Positions 11,301-26,300 of a DNA stretch of 64,000 nt are shown here, in pieces; position 1 is the first letter of the stretch, and each line of letters starts with the position of its first letter. The position numbers were made by a program, and so were the translations under genes. Below the pieces are notes generated by a model that was not told the DNA's origin, ran no database searches, and saw only the letters and a program-made list of their open reading frames with translations. This DNA is from Patiria pectinifera (lineage: Eukaryota; Echinodermata; Asteroidea; Valvatida; Asterinidae): positions 24,421,916 to 24,485,915 of the forward strand of contig CM057148.1 of assembly GCA_029964075.1 (NCBI GenBank). Reading direction: 5' to 3'.

Positions 11301-14300
11301 GTGGGTTGGGGTAGGTTGGGTTGGGTTTGTTTCTGCATTTAATAGGGGACGTTGAACAATAGAGGACAATAGGGTCCCCGATTCCCTAAGGTCCCCCATT
11401 TGGCGATGTGTACAAAACATATGGGAGGTCTTGCTAAAAAGTTGGAGTACAAACAAAAGAGGGACAATAGGGGGTCCCCGATTGCAGGCAAATACACACT
11501 TGGGTTGGGTTGAGTTGGGTCTTGTTGGGCTGGTTGGACTGGTTGGGTTGGGTTGCATTGGGTTGGGTTGGGCTAGGTTGGGTTGGGTAGGTTGGGTCAG
11601 GTTGGGTCGGGATGGGTTGGGTCAGGATGGTTTGGGTCAGGATGGTTTGGGTTGGGTTGGTTCAGGTCGGGTTGGGTTGGGTCGGGATGGTGTGGGTTGG
11701 GTTGGGTCTGGTTTGGGGTGGGTTTGGTCGGGAGGTTTGGGTTGGGTTGGGTCTGGTTGGCTAGGTTGGGTCGGGATGGTTTGGGCTAGGTCATGTAGGT
11801 TGGGTCGGGATGGGTTGGGTTGGGTCTGGTTGGCTAGGTCTGGTCGGGATGGTTTGGGGTGGGTTGGGTCGGGATGGTTTGGGGTGGGTTGGGTCTGATT
11901 GGCTAGGTCGGGTCGGGATGGTTTGGGCTAGGTCATGTAGGTTGGGTCGGGATGGGTTGGGTTGGGTCTGGTCGGGATGGTTTGGGGTGGGTTGGGTCGG
12001 GATGGTTGGGTTGGGTTGGGTCGGGATGGTTTGGGCTAGGTCATGTAGGTTGGGTCGGGATGGGTTGGGTTGGGATGGTTTGGGGTGGGTTGGGTCGGGA
12101 TGGTTTGGGGTGGGTTGGGTCTGATTGGCTGGGTCGGGATGGTTTGGGCTAGGTCATGTAGGTTGGGTCAGGATGGTTTGGGTTGGGTTGGGTCTGGTTG
12201 GCTAGGTCGGGTCGGGATGGTTTGGGCAAGGTTGGGTCGGGATGGTCTGGGGTGGGTTGGGTTGGATAGGGTTGGGTTTGGTGTGTGGTTGAGGCTGGGT
12301 TGGGTTGAGTTGGGTTGGGCACTTGGGCTACATACATGTACATGTATGCTGGGTTTGAGTTGACTAGATGGGGTTGGATTGGGTTGGGTTAAGTTGGGTC
12401 GTGGTTGGATTGTGTAGGGTTGGGTTGGGTTGGGTAGGTTTGGGCTTGTTTTGGCACTGGTTGGGTTGGGTTGGAAATTGTTTGAGTTGTAGCTAGCATT
12501 CATCTAACATCTTTCCTACTAACACATGCCAGATGCAGTGATGGTTGCTTCTCCATATTACGGTGGAATTGAAACTGACAACGCCGTGCGGCCAGAAGCC
12601 AAGGTCATACGTGTCCACTTCTACAGCAAGGTACTCTGTCAATTACTGGTGTTCTGTTAGGTCATGGCTTGTGTTCTTGGGCAAGAAACTTTGCTGTGTT
12701 TCCATCCACAATCATTGAGAAAAAATTCCATGATGTGGGTTCGAACCTAACCAGAGGATCATGCTTCTTGTGTCCATGGGCCAGACACATTGCTGTACCG
12801 GTATCTCGATCCACTATCATTAAGAAAAGAGTGCCATGATGTGGATTCGAATCCAACCATATGATCGTGCTTCTTGTGTCCATGGGCAAGACATTTTGCT
12901 GTGTCTCCATCCACAATCATTAAGAAAATAGTGCCATGCTGTGGGTTCGAACCCAACCAGAGGATTATGTTTCTTGTGTCCATCAAGTGTGCAACGTCAT
13001 CATCTTTCATAAGATATTTTGTCTCATGATATTATTACAGTCTTTGTTCATAATTTTTGTATTCTTTATTTGTTTCTGCCGTAGCTTGAGCCGGGACAGA
13101 CAGAACCGTTTCAAATCACAATATCCAAGTTTGAATCGGTGTACCAGGAACAAACTCAAAAGGTAGGCAAAAATGCTATAAGCAAAAAAAAATCCCAATC
13201 ATTAATAAGGGATTTTTGGCAATTGTGTCTTTGTCATTGATGCACATGACGTACAATGCATCTCGGTATATGTATCATAATCACTAGGATGGCATGGGTG
13301 GCTTGTGTGTAAAGCGCTTGCCTCTCACCACTATGGCCCTGGTTCGATTCCCAGCTCGGACCATATATGTGAGTAGAGTTGTAGGTTGGTTCTCTTCTGT
13401 GCCACGAGGGTTTTTCTCCGAGCGCTCCGGTTTTCCCCCTCTGAAAAAAAGCAACACTTTCGATCTCTGGATGTGCTACGTGGTCATGTATGGGTCGTAT
13501 GGCGGCTGCCTAAGGCGCCTTTTACATGCCTTCGGCCCAACCACGTTGTAGCCACGTCCTTCGCAATTCAGCTGACCAGCTGCAAGTAAAGATGATTAGC
13601 GGAATTATTAAAATTGTTACTTTGTGCTTGGCCTTTAACTAAAATTCACGTTTCTTTTTGATTAAATTTTATTTTCAGGGAGTGAAAATCCGAGCCGTTT
13701 ACTTCATGAATCCCAATAATCCATTAGGAGACGTGTATCCTAAACAGTTTGTTCTGGACATGCTACAATTCTGCCACAGGTGAGAATTTCGCAGGAACCA
13801 GAAAAAATGTCCCCCCCCCCCATAAAAAAATTGTGTTTTGGATCCACCCTTATGGCCGTCAGGTACATTCAGGAGGGAAATTGCCGACAACTTTCCACTC
13901 TTTCGTTGTACTATTTGTATTTTATTGTCTTAAAGCCAGAGTCCATCATTTGCAGCTATCCAAAAAGTAACTGGCGTAATTGTTGTTGAAAAACATACTT
14001 GGTTGAACAGGCCTTGAATTTGGGAATTTTTAGGGCAAGGCCACTTTGGCCTTGAATGGAGCAAAATTATAGAGGGCACCACGGCCAGTCGGGAGGGCAC
14101 CAAGGCCAAACTTATATATCTGCAGAAGGGGCACAGAGGCCGGCTAAAAAAAATTCGAATTTATATTAGCGATCATGTAGTTTAGGGCCCCCCTTTAGTT
14201 TCGATCAAATTTGAGCCAAAGGTGTTTTTATCATTCAAAAAAGTACCTTTTCAACCTAAAGCAGACTTCTCTCAGCTTATATTGCACCTGTTTCGTAATT

Positions 14301-17300
14301 TTGAACACTTTTTGGGGATAGAAATTACGTTTTTTAAAGCAGTTTTATGGTTGGTGACGTGCGATCGCCATCTCTATTTTCGTGTTGCGTTTTTTCGTTG
14401 TCGTTTTCCCTCCAAATTCCCCTCAAAATTCGAAACCCTTCCCTCTATCTATAACCTACCTGCATGTTCTTAATGTGGATTAAAAGTTGATTTTGTTCTC
14501 TTAGGGAATCAGGCCCATAATTAATACACGATCGCCATTTACAATGTCCGCTTTTGACAATCGGAATTCGGAACGCCATGTGCACACGTGTTTTGACTAT
14601 GCCCCCAAGCTCGTTTGCCTCGTACACGAACATCAATGCGTTCTGTATACCGCGCATGCAAGCACTGGGAAAAAGAAAGTCGGTTGACTGCACGTAAGAT
14701 CTGCCGTACGTACTCCTGCTGGAATGTGTGTGTACGAATACTGACATATATTTTTGCGGCGGGGGTGTCGCTACTTGAAGTATCGGCACATACAGGAACT
14801 GGAGATTCAGTTGTCAGTGTACGTACCGTAAGTAAGTGCGTGTGTGTACCGTACATCGTACATGCAGTGGGGAATCGACGGCGTTTGGCCGGCCGGCCAC
14901 GGCCGGCCGGCCGTACTGCGCGCGTGTGATTGATTCAGCAAGATATTAAGACAACTGATTGGGCAGGCATGGCATCGAAATACATTGTCAATGTGTGGAA
15001 AAACAACTGGAATCAAGGATTGTAGTGGTTTTAATAGGCTGATGCATGTTTTTGCAAAAAGGGCACGACGGCCAAGGTAATTATGGGGCAAGGCAAAACT
15101 GGCCGTGAAGACAGGGATTTTTTGTGGGGCACCTCGGCCAGTAAGAAGGCAACGACGGCACTGGCCGTCGTGGCCGTCGTTCAATTCAAGCCCTGGTTGA
15201 AAGATAGTAAGGGGACTAAACTCTCTGTAAAATTATTCTTTCTGGCAAGCTGTCATTTTGAAGTAATCAGCGAAAGAAGGCCTTTCCAACGGTGCTTCTT
15301 AAGAAGCACCGTAGGAAATTCAAATTAGTAGTTCTTTTGTTATTCGGCGAAGCACGCGCAAGCAATGGCACGACGCACACATGCACGCGGTTGCTATAAT
15401 TCGTTGGATCAGTGCGCAACATCGCTGCAATTGGCTCAGTGAGAACGTGTCTCAGATGCTGAATTCTGGCCCAATTCAAAACATGATTCGAAAACTTTTG
15501 ATTTGAAATCGAGATCCTAGAATGTTGTTTTTCTCGAAATATACACTTAAAGCTGAGCTGAAACTTCATCAGGTTAGTTGTTCAGCACCCTTCTTTAGAT
15601 CTTGAGCACTCGAATAGAATGCACAAATTACAAATGATGGACTAGACCTTTAATCGAGTGCTTAAAGGGATCATGCGATGAAATTTTCTAAGGAACACAT
15701 TTTGTGCAACTTTCTACTCTTAAATGTATAAAAACCATTTGACATCCCTTTTTGGTTAATCTCATTGAAAAGTGCACTTTATTAAACATTTAAAATAATT
15801 CCATGCTTTGCTGACAAATGAGGGCGCTGTTGCTTGTGATGTCATTTCAGGAAGGCACCGTTGTGTTTAGGGGTTTTCTGTTCAAATTGTGAACCCGAAA
15901 TTTGCTCATTGAAAACATTGATGAGAAAACTTTGCTCATTGGCCTTCTGTCATGTACTGAAACAATTAACGATGAATCACCAACGAAAACAAAATATCCA
16001 AAATTTCTGGCAGATTTTGGTGCTGAAATAGCCGTAACACTGAGCTTTCTGCCTGAAATGACATCACACTTTTGATCATGAATAAGCAAATCTGCATTAG
16101 CATAAAAACCAAAAAGGCACCAAACTGCCCTTAAAAATGGCAACATGAAAATTGAGAACAAGGCAGTTAAAGATATAGTCCATCATTTGTAATTTGTGCA
16201 TTTTGTTCGTTTGAAGCAGCAAAAGTGCTCGAAATCTAATGAAGGATACTGAACAACTAACCTGATGAAGTTTCAGCTCAGCTTCAGCTGTATGTTCCGA
16301 GAAAAACAGCATTCGAGGATCTCAATTTCAAATCAAGTTGCTGAATCATGTTTTGAATTGTTTTGAATTGCAGCTATACGCGATGTCGCGCACTGATCCG
16401 ACGCATTATAGCAACGGCACGCGCGTGTGCGTTGTGCCAATGCTTGCGCGCGCTTCGCCGAATAACAAAACGAACTACTAATTTCAATTTCCTACGGTGC
16501 GTCTTAAGACGCACCGTTGGAAAGGCCTTCTTTCGTTGAAAACTTCAAAATGATAGCTTGCCAGAAAGAATAATTTCACAGGGAGTTTAGTCCACTTTCT
16601 ATCTTTCAACCAAGTATGTTTTTCAACAATAATTATGCCAGTTACTTTTCGGATGGCTGCAAATGATGGACTATAGCTTTAAATTGGACACAAAGGTTTA
16701 AGGATTGCATTAAAAAAACTTGCATTGCATGGGCCCTTCAAAGGTACGAAGGATCATTGTCTTTTGAGCAATTTTCTTTTTTCATCTGAAGCAGTAAAAT
16801 TGTTTAAAATCGTCAGTACATGCAGGATGCATATCAACTAACCTGTTGAAATTTCAGCTCAGTAGATAATCTACATTTTGATAAAGTAGAAAACACATGC
16901 ACAACTGTTTGGGTGTTGTAAAGTTTCCCTTTCATATTTTGAATTTCACGTTTCAGACATTCTCTGCATCTCATCATGAATGAAGTCTACATGAACACCA
17001 TCTTCAAGGAAGGAGCCAACTTCCAGAGTTTCCTCAGCTTCAAGCCGGAGGAGATCCCCGATCCGCAAAGGGTTCACTTTGTCTGGGCTGTTAGCAAGGT
17101 TAGGCGCGGGTTATTGTAACCTTCACATGCACCAGTGTTACCCTAAACCTAACCCTCAGAGAGATCACTTTGCCTGGGCAATTAGCAAGGATAGACGTGA
17201 GTTATTGCAACCCTAACATTCACCTGTGTTAACCCTAACCCTAACCTAACCCTAATCCTGTGAGAGTTCACTGTGTCTGGGCAGTGTTTAACCCCCTCAG

Positions 17301-20300
17301 ATCGCATGGCACCCTCAGGAGTTATAAATGGCATATCCCACACCACAGTAGTCCCCAATTGTTAACTGAAAAATGCAAGCACATGTGCATTAGTAATGGA
17401 ATCCATTTAAGAGACTCGCAAAATTGTGCATACATTTTCTCTGTTTCCACAATGTGTATTGAATGAGCTGAAATTCAACAGATTGGAGCAGGCTCGGGTG
17501 CTACCTTTTGACCTTTTGTCAATTTAGGGACCGTGACCATTCAGCCCCAGTATGAAAAGGGCCCCCCGGTAAGCTCGTCCCCTCCCAAGAAGTCCTTTCG
17601 TACCGTCCCAGCTACCGGCCCAGGAGCTGGTCCGGTTGCTAATCAGGAACTCCTCTATCCTGGGGTCTATTGTTTGCAAGTATTGACACATGTAATATAT
17701 CCCAGAAGAAACCTGCTTGTGGTTTTCATCTCTCAGCGCGAAACAATAGAACACTTTGTCGGCACAGATCAAAACCCCTGCCATGCAGTTTCGCTCACAA
17801 TGGGACCGTAAATTAAAAAGGCGTTTGGGAGGATTTTATCTTTAATCCGGTAAGTCTGCTATTGTTCTGCTCTGGACGTTCTCTGAAGGGCAATAAATTG
17901 ATGCGCCTGACTGACTTCAAAACTTCTGGTCAGAAAGGACCATGTACCGGACGAGACTGGGCTGAAGACCGGACTGGCTCTGGACTGGACGAGGTACCGG
18001 GGGGCCCTTTTCATACCAGGGCTGAATGGTCACGGTCCCTTACTAGGCCTGCTTGGATCTGTTTTTTCACTCCAACGCATGATGTCGATCGACTAGTCAG
18101 ATCTAGTGTGTAGCAAGAACAACAACAGGCCTTCACGTTGCTAACGGATCAAATGTTCGCATGTCATTTTCATTTGCTATTATTTTCTGTACTTAACTTT
18201 AGTCCAATAAAAAATGAATTATCTTATTGCAAACATAGAAAAAAAACCTATGAAAACTACTCAGTAATTGTTAATGTTAACTGTGATAGCAAAAGTTTGG
18301 TAGTTTACCTTTCCTCCATCGTGAAACTGTGACATAAATCATGACTTGACTGGGGAAACGGTGCTCCAGGGCTAGGTTGACCCAGTTGGACTAGCTATTC
18401 AAACCACGCAGTGTTGCAGCGACATCGATAGTTCGAATAGTCGACTTGAGTCACCCAACCGAACTTGCTCTAATTAGTTGTCATGCACTCTGCCGCAGAA
18501 TTTCAGCTATTCCGTTACTTCAAACAAAAAACTGCACACACACAAAATACTCCTACTAGCCTATCATTGTTTAAAGCTATAGTCCATCATTTGCAGCCAT
18601 CCAAAAAGTAACTGGCGGAATTATTGTTGAAAAACAAACTTGGTTGAAAGATAGTAAGGGAACTAAACTCCCTGTGAAATTTTTCTTTCTGGGAAGCTGT
18701 CATTTTGAAGTAATCAACGAAAGAAGGCATTTCCAACGGTGATTCTTAAGAAGCACCGTAGGAAAATTTAAATTAGTAGTTCGTTTTGTTACTCAGCGCA
18801 GCGCGCACAAGTATTGGAACGACGCACACGCGTGCGCGGTTGTTATAATTCGTCGGATCAGTGCGCGACGTCGCGTATAGCTGCAATTCAAAACAATTCA
18901 AAACATGATTCAGTAACTTTTGATTTGAAATTGAGATCTTAGAATGCTGTCTTTCTCGGAATGTACAGCTGAAGCTTAGCTGAAACTTCATCAGGTTAGT
19001 TGCTCAGTATCCTTCATTAGATTTTGAACTCTTTTGTTGCTTCAAACGAACAAAATGCACAAATTACAAATGATGGACTGTAGCTTAAAATCTTCTGTTG
19101 TGTATTTGACAGGATTTGTCCATGTCCGGAATGAGGTTTGGAGTTCTTCACACTCAGAACGAGTCCATCATCTCATGCATCAACAACTTCACCTACTTCC
19201 AGATGCTTTCCGTCTACATTCAGAAAGTCATGGCTTGTCTTCTGTCTGATCGAGGTAAATGCAGTCCATTTGCGTTGAGTATTTATAATAGATCATTGTT
19301 GCAGTGCTAATACTTGTACTCGTACTCATACTCAAGTGCTCTTTGGTTCTCATACTCAAGTACTTTTTGGTACTCATTATCATGAGAATGTACTCGTACT
19401 CACAAGAAAAAAATACCCATACTCATACTTGTACTCATAATAATGACCAAGTACTTGTACTGGTTCTCATGGTAAAGCACTCATACTCGTACTCATGACA
19501 AAGTACTTGTACTTGTAGTCATGACGAAGTAGTCGTACTCGCACAAAGTAAATGTACTCCCACTCATGACTTATACTCGTACTCATGACAAAGTACTCAG
19601 ACTCGTGCTCATGACAAAGTACTCGTACTCATGACAAAGTACTCAGACTGGTGCTCATGACAAAGTACTCGTACTCCCACTCATGACAAAGCACTCATAC
19701 TCGTACTCATTACAAAGTACTCGTACTCGTACTCATGTCAGAGTACTCATTCTCCCACTCATGACAAAGTACTCGTACTGGTACTCGTACTCATGTCAAA
19801 GAACTCGTACTCCCACTCATGTCAAAGCACTCATACTTGTACTCATGACAAAGTACTCGTAGGCCTACTCGTACTCATGACATAGTACTCGTACTCGTGA
19901 CAAAGTACTCGTACTCATGACAAAGTACTCATAGGCCTACTCGTACTCATGACATAGTACTCGTACTTGTGACAAAGTACACGTACTCGTGACAAAGTAC
20001 TCGTACTCATGACAAAGTACTCTTAGGCCTACTCGTACTCATGACATAGTACTCGTACTTGTGACAAAGTACTCGTACTCATGACAAAGTACTCGTACTC
20101 CTGACAAAGTACTGGTACTCATGACAAAGTACTCGTACTCATGACAAAGTACTCGTACTCATGATAAAGTACTCGTACTCATGACAAAGTATTCGTACTC
20201 ATGACAAAGTACGTACTCGCACTCCTACTCTTCATAAAGTACTCATACTCATGACAAAGTAGTCATACTTGTAATCATGACAAAGTACTTGTACTCTTAC

Positions 20301-23300
20301 TCATGACAGAGTACTCATACTCTTACTCATGACAAAGAACTCTTACTCATGACAAAGAACTCATACTCATGACAAAGAACTCCTACTCGTACACATGACA
20401 GAGTACTCATACTCTTACTCATGACAAAGAACTCTTACATCATTGTTGCAGTGCTAATACTTGTACTCGTACTCATACTCAAGTGCTCTTTGGTTCTCAT
20501 ACTCAAGTACTTTTGGTACTCATTATCATGAGAATGTACTCAGACTCACAAGAAAAAAATACCCATACTCATACTTGTACTCATAATAATGACCAAGTAC
20601 TTGTACTGGTTCTCATGGTAAAGCACTCATACTGTACTCATGACAAAGTACTTGTACTTGTAGTCATGACGAAGTAGTCGTACTCGCACAAAGTAAATGT
20701 ACTCCCACTCATGACTTATACTCGTACTCATGACAAAGTACTCAGACTCGTGCTCATGACAAAGTACTCGTACTCCCACTCATGACAAAGCACTCATACT
20801 CGTACTCATTACAAAGTACTCGTACTCGTACTCATGTCAGAGTACTCATTCTCCCACTCATGACAAAGTACTGCACTGGTACTCGTTATCATGTCAAAGA
20901 ACCGTACTCCCACTCATGTCAAAGCACTCATACTTGTACTCATGACAAAGTACTCGTAGGGCCTACTGCACCATGACATAGTACTCAGATCGTGACAAAG
21001 TACTCACTCATGACAAAGTACTCATAGGCCTACTCGTACTCATGACATAGTACTCGTACTTGTGACAAAGTACACGTCGTGACAAAGCACTGTACTCATG
21101 ACAAAGTACTCTTAGGCCTACTCGTACTCATGACATAGTACTCGTACTTGTGACAAAGTACTCGTACTCATGACAAAGTACTCGTACTCCTGACAAAGTA
21201 CTGGTACTCATGACAAAGTACTCGTACTCATGACAAAGTACTCGTACTCATGATAAAGTACTCGTACTCATGACAAAGTATTCGTACTCATGACAAAGTA
21301 CGTACTCGCACTCCTACTCTTCATAAAGTACTCATACTCATGACAAAGTAGTCATACTTGTAATCATGACAAAGTACTTGTACTCTTACTCATGACAGAG
21401 TACTCATACTCTTACTCATGACAAAGAACTCTTACTCATGACAAAGAACTCATACTCATGACAAAGAACTCCTACTCGTACACATGACAGAGTACTCATA
21501 CTCTTACTCATGACAAAGAACTCTTACATCATTGTTGCAGTGCTAATACTTGTACTCGTACTCATACTCAAGTGCTCTTTGGTTCTCATACTCAAGTACT
21601 TTTTGGTACTCATTATCATGAGAATGTACTAGTACTAACAAGAAAAAAATACCCATACTCATACTTGTACTCATAATAATGACCAAGTACTTGTACTGGT
21701 TCTCATGGTAAAGCACTCATACTCGTACTCATGACAAAGTACTTGTACTTGTAGTCATGACGAAGTAGTCGTACTCGCACAAAGTAAATGTACTCCCACT
21801 CATGACTTATACTCGTACTCATGACAAAGTACTCAGACTCGTGCTCATGACAAAGTACTCGTACTAATGACAAAGTACTCAGACTGGTGCTCATGACAAA
21901 GTACTCGTACTCCCACTCATGACAAAGCACTCATACTCGTACTCATTACAAAGTACTACTGCACTCATGTCAGAGTACTCATTCTCCCACTCATGACAAA
22001 GTACTCGTACTGGTACTCGTACTCATGTCAAAGAACTCAGACTCCCACTCATGTCAAAGCACTCATACTTGTACTCATGACAAAGTACTCGTAGGGCCTA
22101 CTCGCACTCATGACATAGTACTCGTACTCGTGACAAAGTACTCGTACTCATGACAAAGTACTCATAGGCCTACTCGTACTCATGACATAGTACTGCATAC
22201 TGTGACAAAGTACACGCACTCGTGACAAAGTACTCGTGACTCATGACAAAGTACTCTAGGCCTACTGCACTCATGACATAGTACTCGTACTTGTGACAAA
22301 GTACTCGTACTCATGACAAAGTACTCGTACTCCTGACAAAGTACTGGTACTCATGACAAAGTACTCGTACTCATGACAAAGTACTCGTACTCATGATAAA
22401 GTACTCGTACTCATGACAAAGTATTCGTACTCATGACAAAGTACGTACTCGCACTCCTACTCTTCATAAAGTACTCATACTCATGACAAAGTAGTCATAC
22501 TTGTAATCATGACAAAGTACTTGTACTCTTACTCATGACAGAGTACTCATACTCTTACTCATGACAAAGAACTCTTACTCATGACAAAGAACTCATACTC
22601 ATGACAAAGAACTCCTACTCGTACACATGACAAATTACTCATGCTCCTTCTCATGACAAAGCACTCATACTCATGAGAAATCCTTTTTTAATTTGTACGT
22701 TCAGATTGGTTGAACAATGTCTACTTTCCGACCAATCACAAGAGGTTGCGTGAGGCTCACAAGGTCACCACGGATACCTTAGATGAGATGGGAGTGCCGT
22801 ACCTCAACCGACCGTCGGGTCTCTACGTCTACGCTAACTTCAAAAAAGTAAGTGAAACTATTAAGACACTCAATTGACACATCTTTGTAGCAGTTCATTC
22901 AACTTCATCACTGAGCAATATTTCTCTGTACTATGGTTAATCGTACAGGATGAGTAAGAATGATCCGGACCCAAGTTTACCAATTTTTTTGGGCCAAATA
23001 GATTATACAGGGTGAATTAAAAACACACACCAAATGTTGGCAACATTGTTTTAGTGAAGTTCTGTATGTAGCTCTTTCAAAATCTAGGACATGAAAGCCC
23101 AATTCATAAGCTTTCTTTTAGTACAAGAATCATTCCAATCACTCATGTACTTTTCAAGTTACGGAATCTTAAACACAACCACCGTTTTAAAGTTCTGTCC
23201 ACGGATCACAAGAAGGTAAGTGTTCTTTTAACGCAAAATGAAAACAAATCACATAGGGATGTGTGTTGTTTTCGTTTCGCTGAAAGAACGCACACATTTT

Positions 23301-26300
23301 TTGTGATCATGGACAGAACTTTAAAACGGTGGTTGTGCTTCAAATTCCGTAACTTGAAAAGTAAATGAGTGATTTGAATGATTCTTGTACTAAAAGAAAG
23401 CTTATGAATTGGGCTTTCATATCCTAGATATTAAAAGCGCTCCAGCAGAATTCACTCAAACAATGGTCCCGACATTTGGGTTTCTTTTTTTTTGACTTGC
23501 CGCTGTATTGAGGAAAAAAATGGGTATTTCATATGAATGGTTATTACCTTGTCTTCCACAGGAATTTTGAATTTTTCAAATTAGTGGCTGTGGTGAGGAG
23601 TGAAGCCATTTTCATTGAAGTTTTCATTGAAGCCTATAACATCTCATTTGCAATAGTTTTGATAATTGCTACATACTTTTAATATTTTCTTTAATTTGGA
23701 TTCAGATCATTCTGACTCACCCCGCAGTCCATCACTAGACTATTAAACTGCACTTAAACACCGGAGAAGAGAACACCTTTTAAAATGTCAAGTTTGTCAA
23801 ATTACAGTTAACCCCATAGAGCTAAACTACTAGAGCGCTAACTCGATTTATAAAGTAATGCCTGATCATGGGCGCATCCATGTTTGGGCACAAACCTATG
23901 GAAAACTCGAAATTTTGTACGGCTGTTTGCATATCTGCGTTTGTATTCCATACCAGTGCGTCATCGAAGCCGATACGCCCAAATCCAAAACGCACGATCA
24001 GCAAATGAGCGTTTCATTTTGCTCTACGCAAACAGTGCAACGTGTGCGCGTCCCTCCACTGCAGATACTTTGCCGTGACGTTTTTTGAACCGTCATGACG
24101 CTTAAGTTGTTTGCGTATCTTCTACTTGGGCGTTGCATTTAGAGTACACTTTTAAAATCAATCCATCTATTTTGATTGTGTTCTACGAACACTCGCATAA
24201 ATTAAAAATGTCTGTGCCCAGAGCGGCTTCAAAGCGTCTCCGCATGCAAGAATGAGGAGTTAGCGCTCTAGTACTTTAATACAGCTCTATGGTTAACCTT
24301 AACCCTGCTATTAAAATGCAACAGAAAGCAACAAAGGTAAAAAGTTGTTGCATACTGTTGCATTCAGCAGGCAACTCATGTTCCCGTGCTTTGTTGCATC
24401 TAGCGGGGTAACTGCTCATAGTGCCAAGATGGTGCTGTGCAACAGAGTCCACTGCTGCACTTGGTAACATTGAGAAGGGTAACTGCTTGGTGCCGAGGCT
24501 GAGTCACTGTGCAATGCAACAGAATCCACTGTTGCAGTTTGTTGCATGTAGCAGGGTTCTTATTTCAGTTGTGTTGAATAGTGTTGCATTCAGCGTGGTA
24601 CCTGGATAATATCCGATGGGGGTTAAATCGCACAAAACACATCAGTAAACTCGCGATAACTCAAAGTCAGATAACTTGAATTTCTGGTTATCGAGAATTC
24701 ATAAATACCGCAGACAGTTTACCCATTCCTATTGGTTGAGAGCCCATCACGTGGCCGGTTGATAAGACCAGCTGACTGGTCTTAAACACTTTTCCAGTGT
24801 CACATAAAATTTGGACTCTATGAATTCCGGTGCCTTTTATCGTTTTATTGGTTAAACGTTCACAATCCTCACTTAGCTAGCATGCGCACAACACTACCAG
24901 TGAGGCAGTATTCATACACCTTAATTCACAATATACCAGCACAGCAGCATTCTGCGCCACATTGCGCAGTGCGCCACATTGCGCAGTGCGCACGACGCGC
25001 GTGCCAATCTCCATATAAGGAGTTGTTTAAGACCAGTCACGAGATGGACATTCCATAGGGGGTGTTTAGAAAAACATGAAGTAAAAGTGTTGACAAAATC
25101 TTTGAAATTTATCATTTTGGACTTGTTTTGACTTGCGGACCGAAAATCTTTGATTTTTTTACCGAAAGGTATTTATGAGTTCGAATAAATATGTGATAGT
25201 AGGCTGGTATTAAACACTAAGTTTAAGACCGGTTGGAGTTCTGGATGCTGATAATTACCTGTGGCCCGGGTAATTATCAGCATCCAGACTCCACCTGGTC
25301 TTGCATGGATCTCGCACGCTGGCTAAATTAAACATGCCAAATGAGACCAGTCATGTGACCGCTGATGGTGCAGCAAAGTAAGGGATATTCTCTTATCTCC
25401 AATTGATGTTTTGTTTTCAGTTCATGCCGTCCCTCACCAAGGAGGATGAGATGGCTCTCTTCTACCGTTTCATCGATGACGGCGTCTACATCGCTCCCTC
25501 CCTGGCGTTTTTCGCAGATGAGCGTGGATGGTTTCGCATAATTTTCTCCAGGCCATTTAACGAGGTCAAAATTGGTAAGAATGAAATAAAGGACTTCTGA
25601 ATTCGCCGAGAATCAAGTTGATAGTGACGGGCATTGAGTTGAGAAATGGACTGTTAAAGCCTAGCTTACAACTTAAGCATTATTTGTAGAATGCCGTGGT
25701 CCAGTGGTTACGTTGTTTCACTTACGTATGTACGATGGTGCATGGGTTCGAACCCTGGCAGGAGCATGGTGTTCGTGCCCTTGGGCAAGACACTTCACTA
25801 CAATTGCCTCTCTCCACCCAGGAGTATAAATGGGTACCTGTGAGGGTAGAGGACCAATGCGCACTGATATCGGCTGCTGAATTTGTTTACATGTACGCTT
25901 TCCTATGGGAGCGAAGTCGGGACGTCAGACAAATTGGGGACCGTCTACTACGTAGGAAAGTGCACATGTAAACAAAGCGTGACGTCATTACGTCTTAGGG
26001 CTATTGAACTGTTCAAGAATCATCACTGGCAGAACAATCAAGGGTAGTAATTTGATCAAGAATGTTCTCATTGATTGCACAAAATGGCTTCACATCAAGT
26101 TGTTTCTGCTGTGTTTGTGTTCTTGGCAAAACACTGAAAGGGAATATACATGATTTGCTTTTGCTGTAATTTTCAGAAATGGATGGATTTGGGGGGTTGG
26201 CAATTTGTAACAAATATTGTAACACTGACTTTTTTGACGTTTTGGGTTCGAGATGCTATAAAAACCAAGAAAAACAATCACTTTCCCTGCAGTCTGGTTC

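Noticed and set aside
11431-12363. Long plus-strand frames rich in Gly, Trp and Leu (up to 155 codons)
   Set aside because: They are translations of the GGGTT/GGGTCGGGATGG minisatellite in several frames.
13294-13589. Two 67-85 codon frames
   Set aside because: They lie within a SINE that recurs at 30585 with different frames.
17160-17190. A second copy of exon 7's end as a real exon
   Set aside because: The donor is GA and there is no acceptor or upstream coding sequence; it is a partial duplication.
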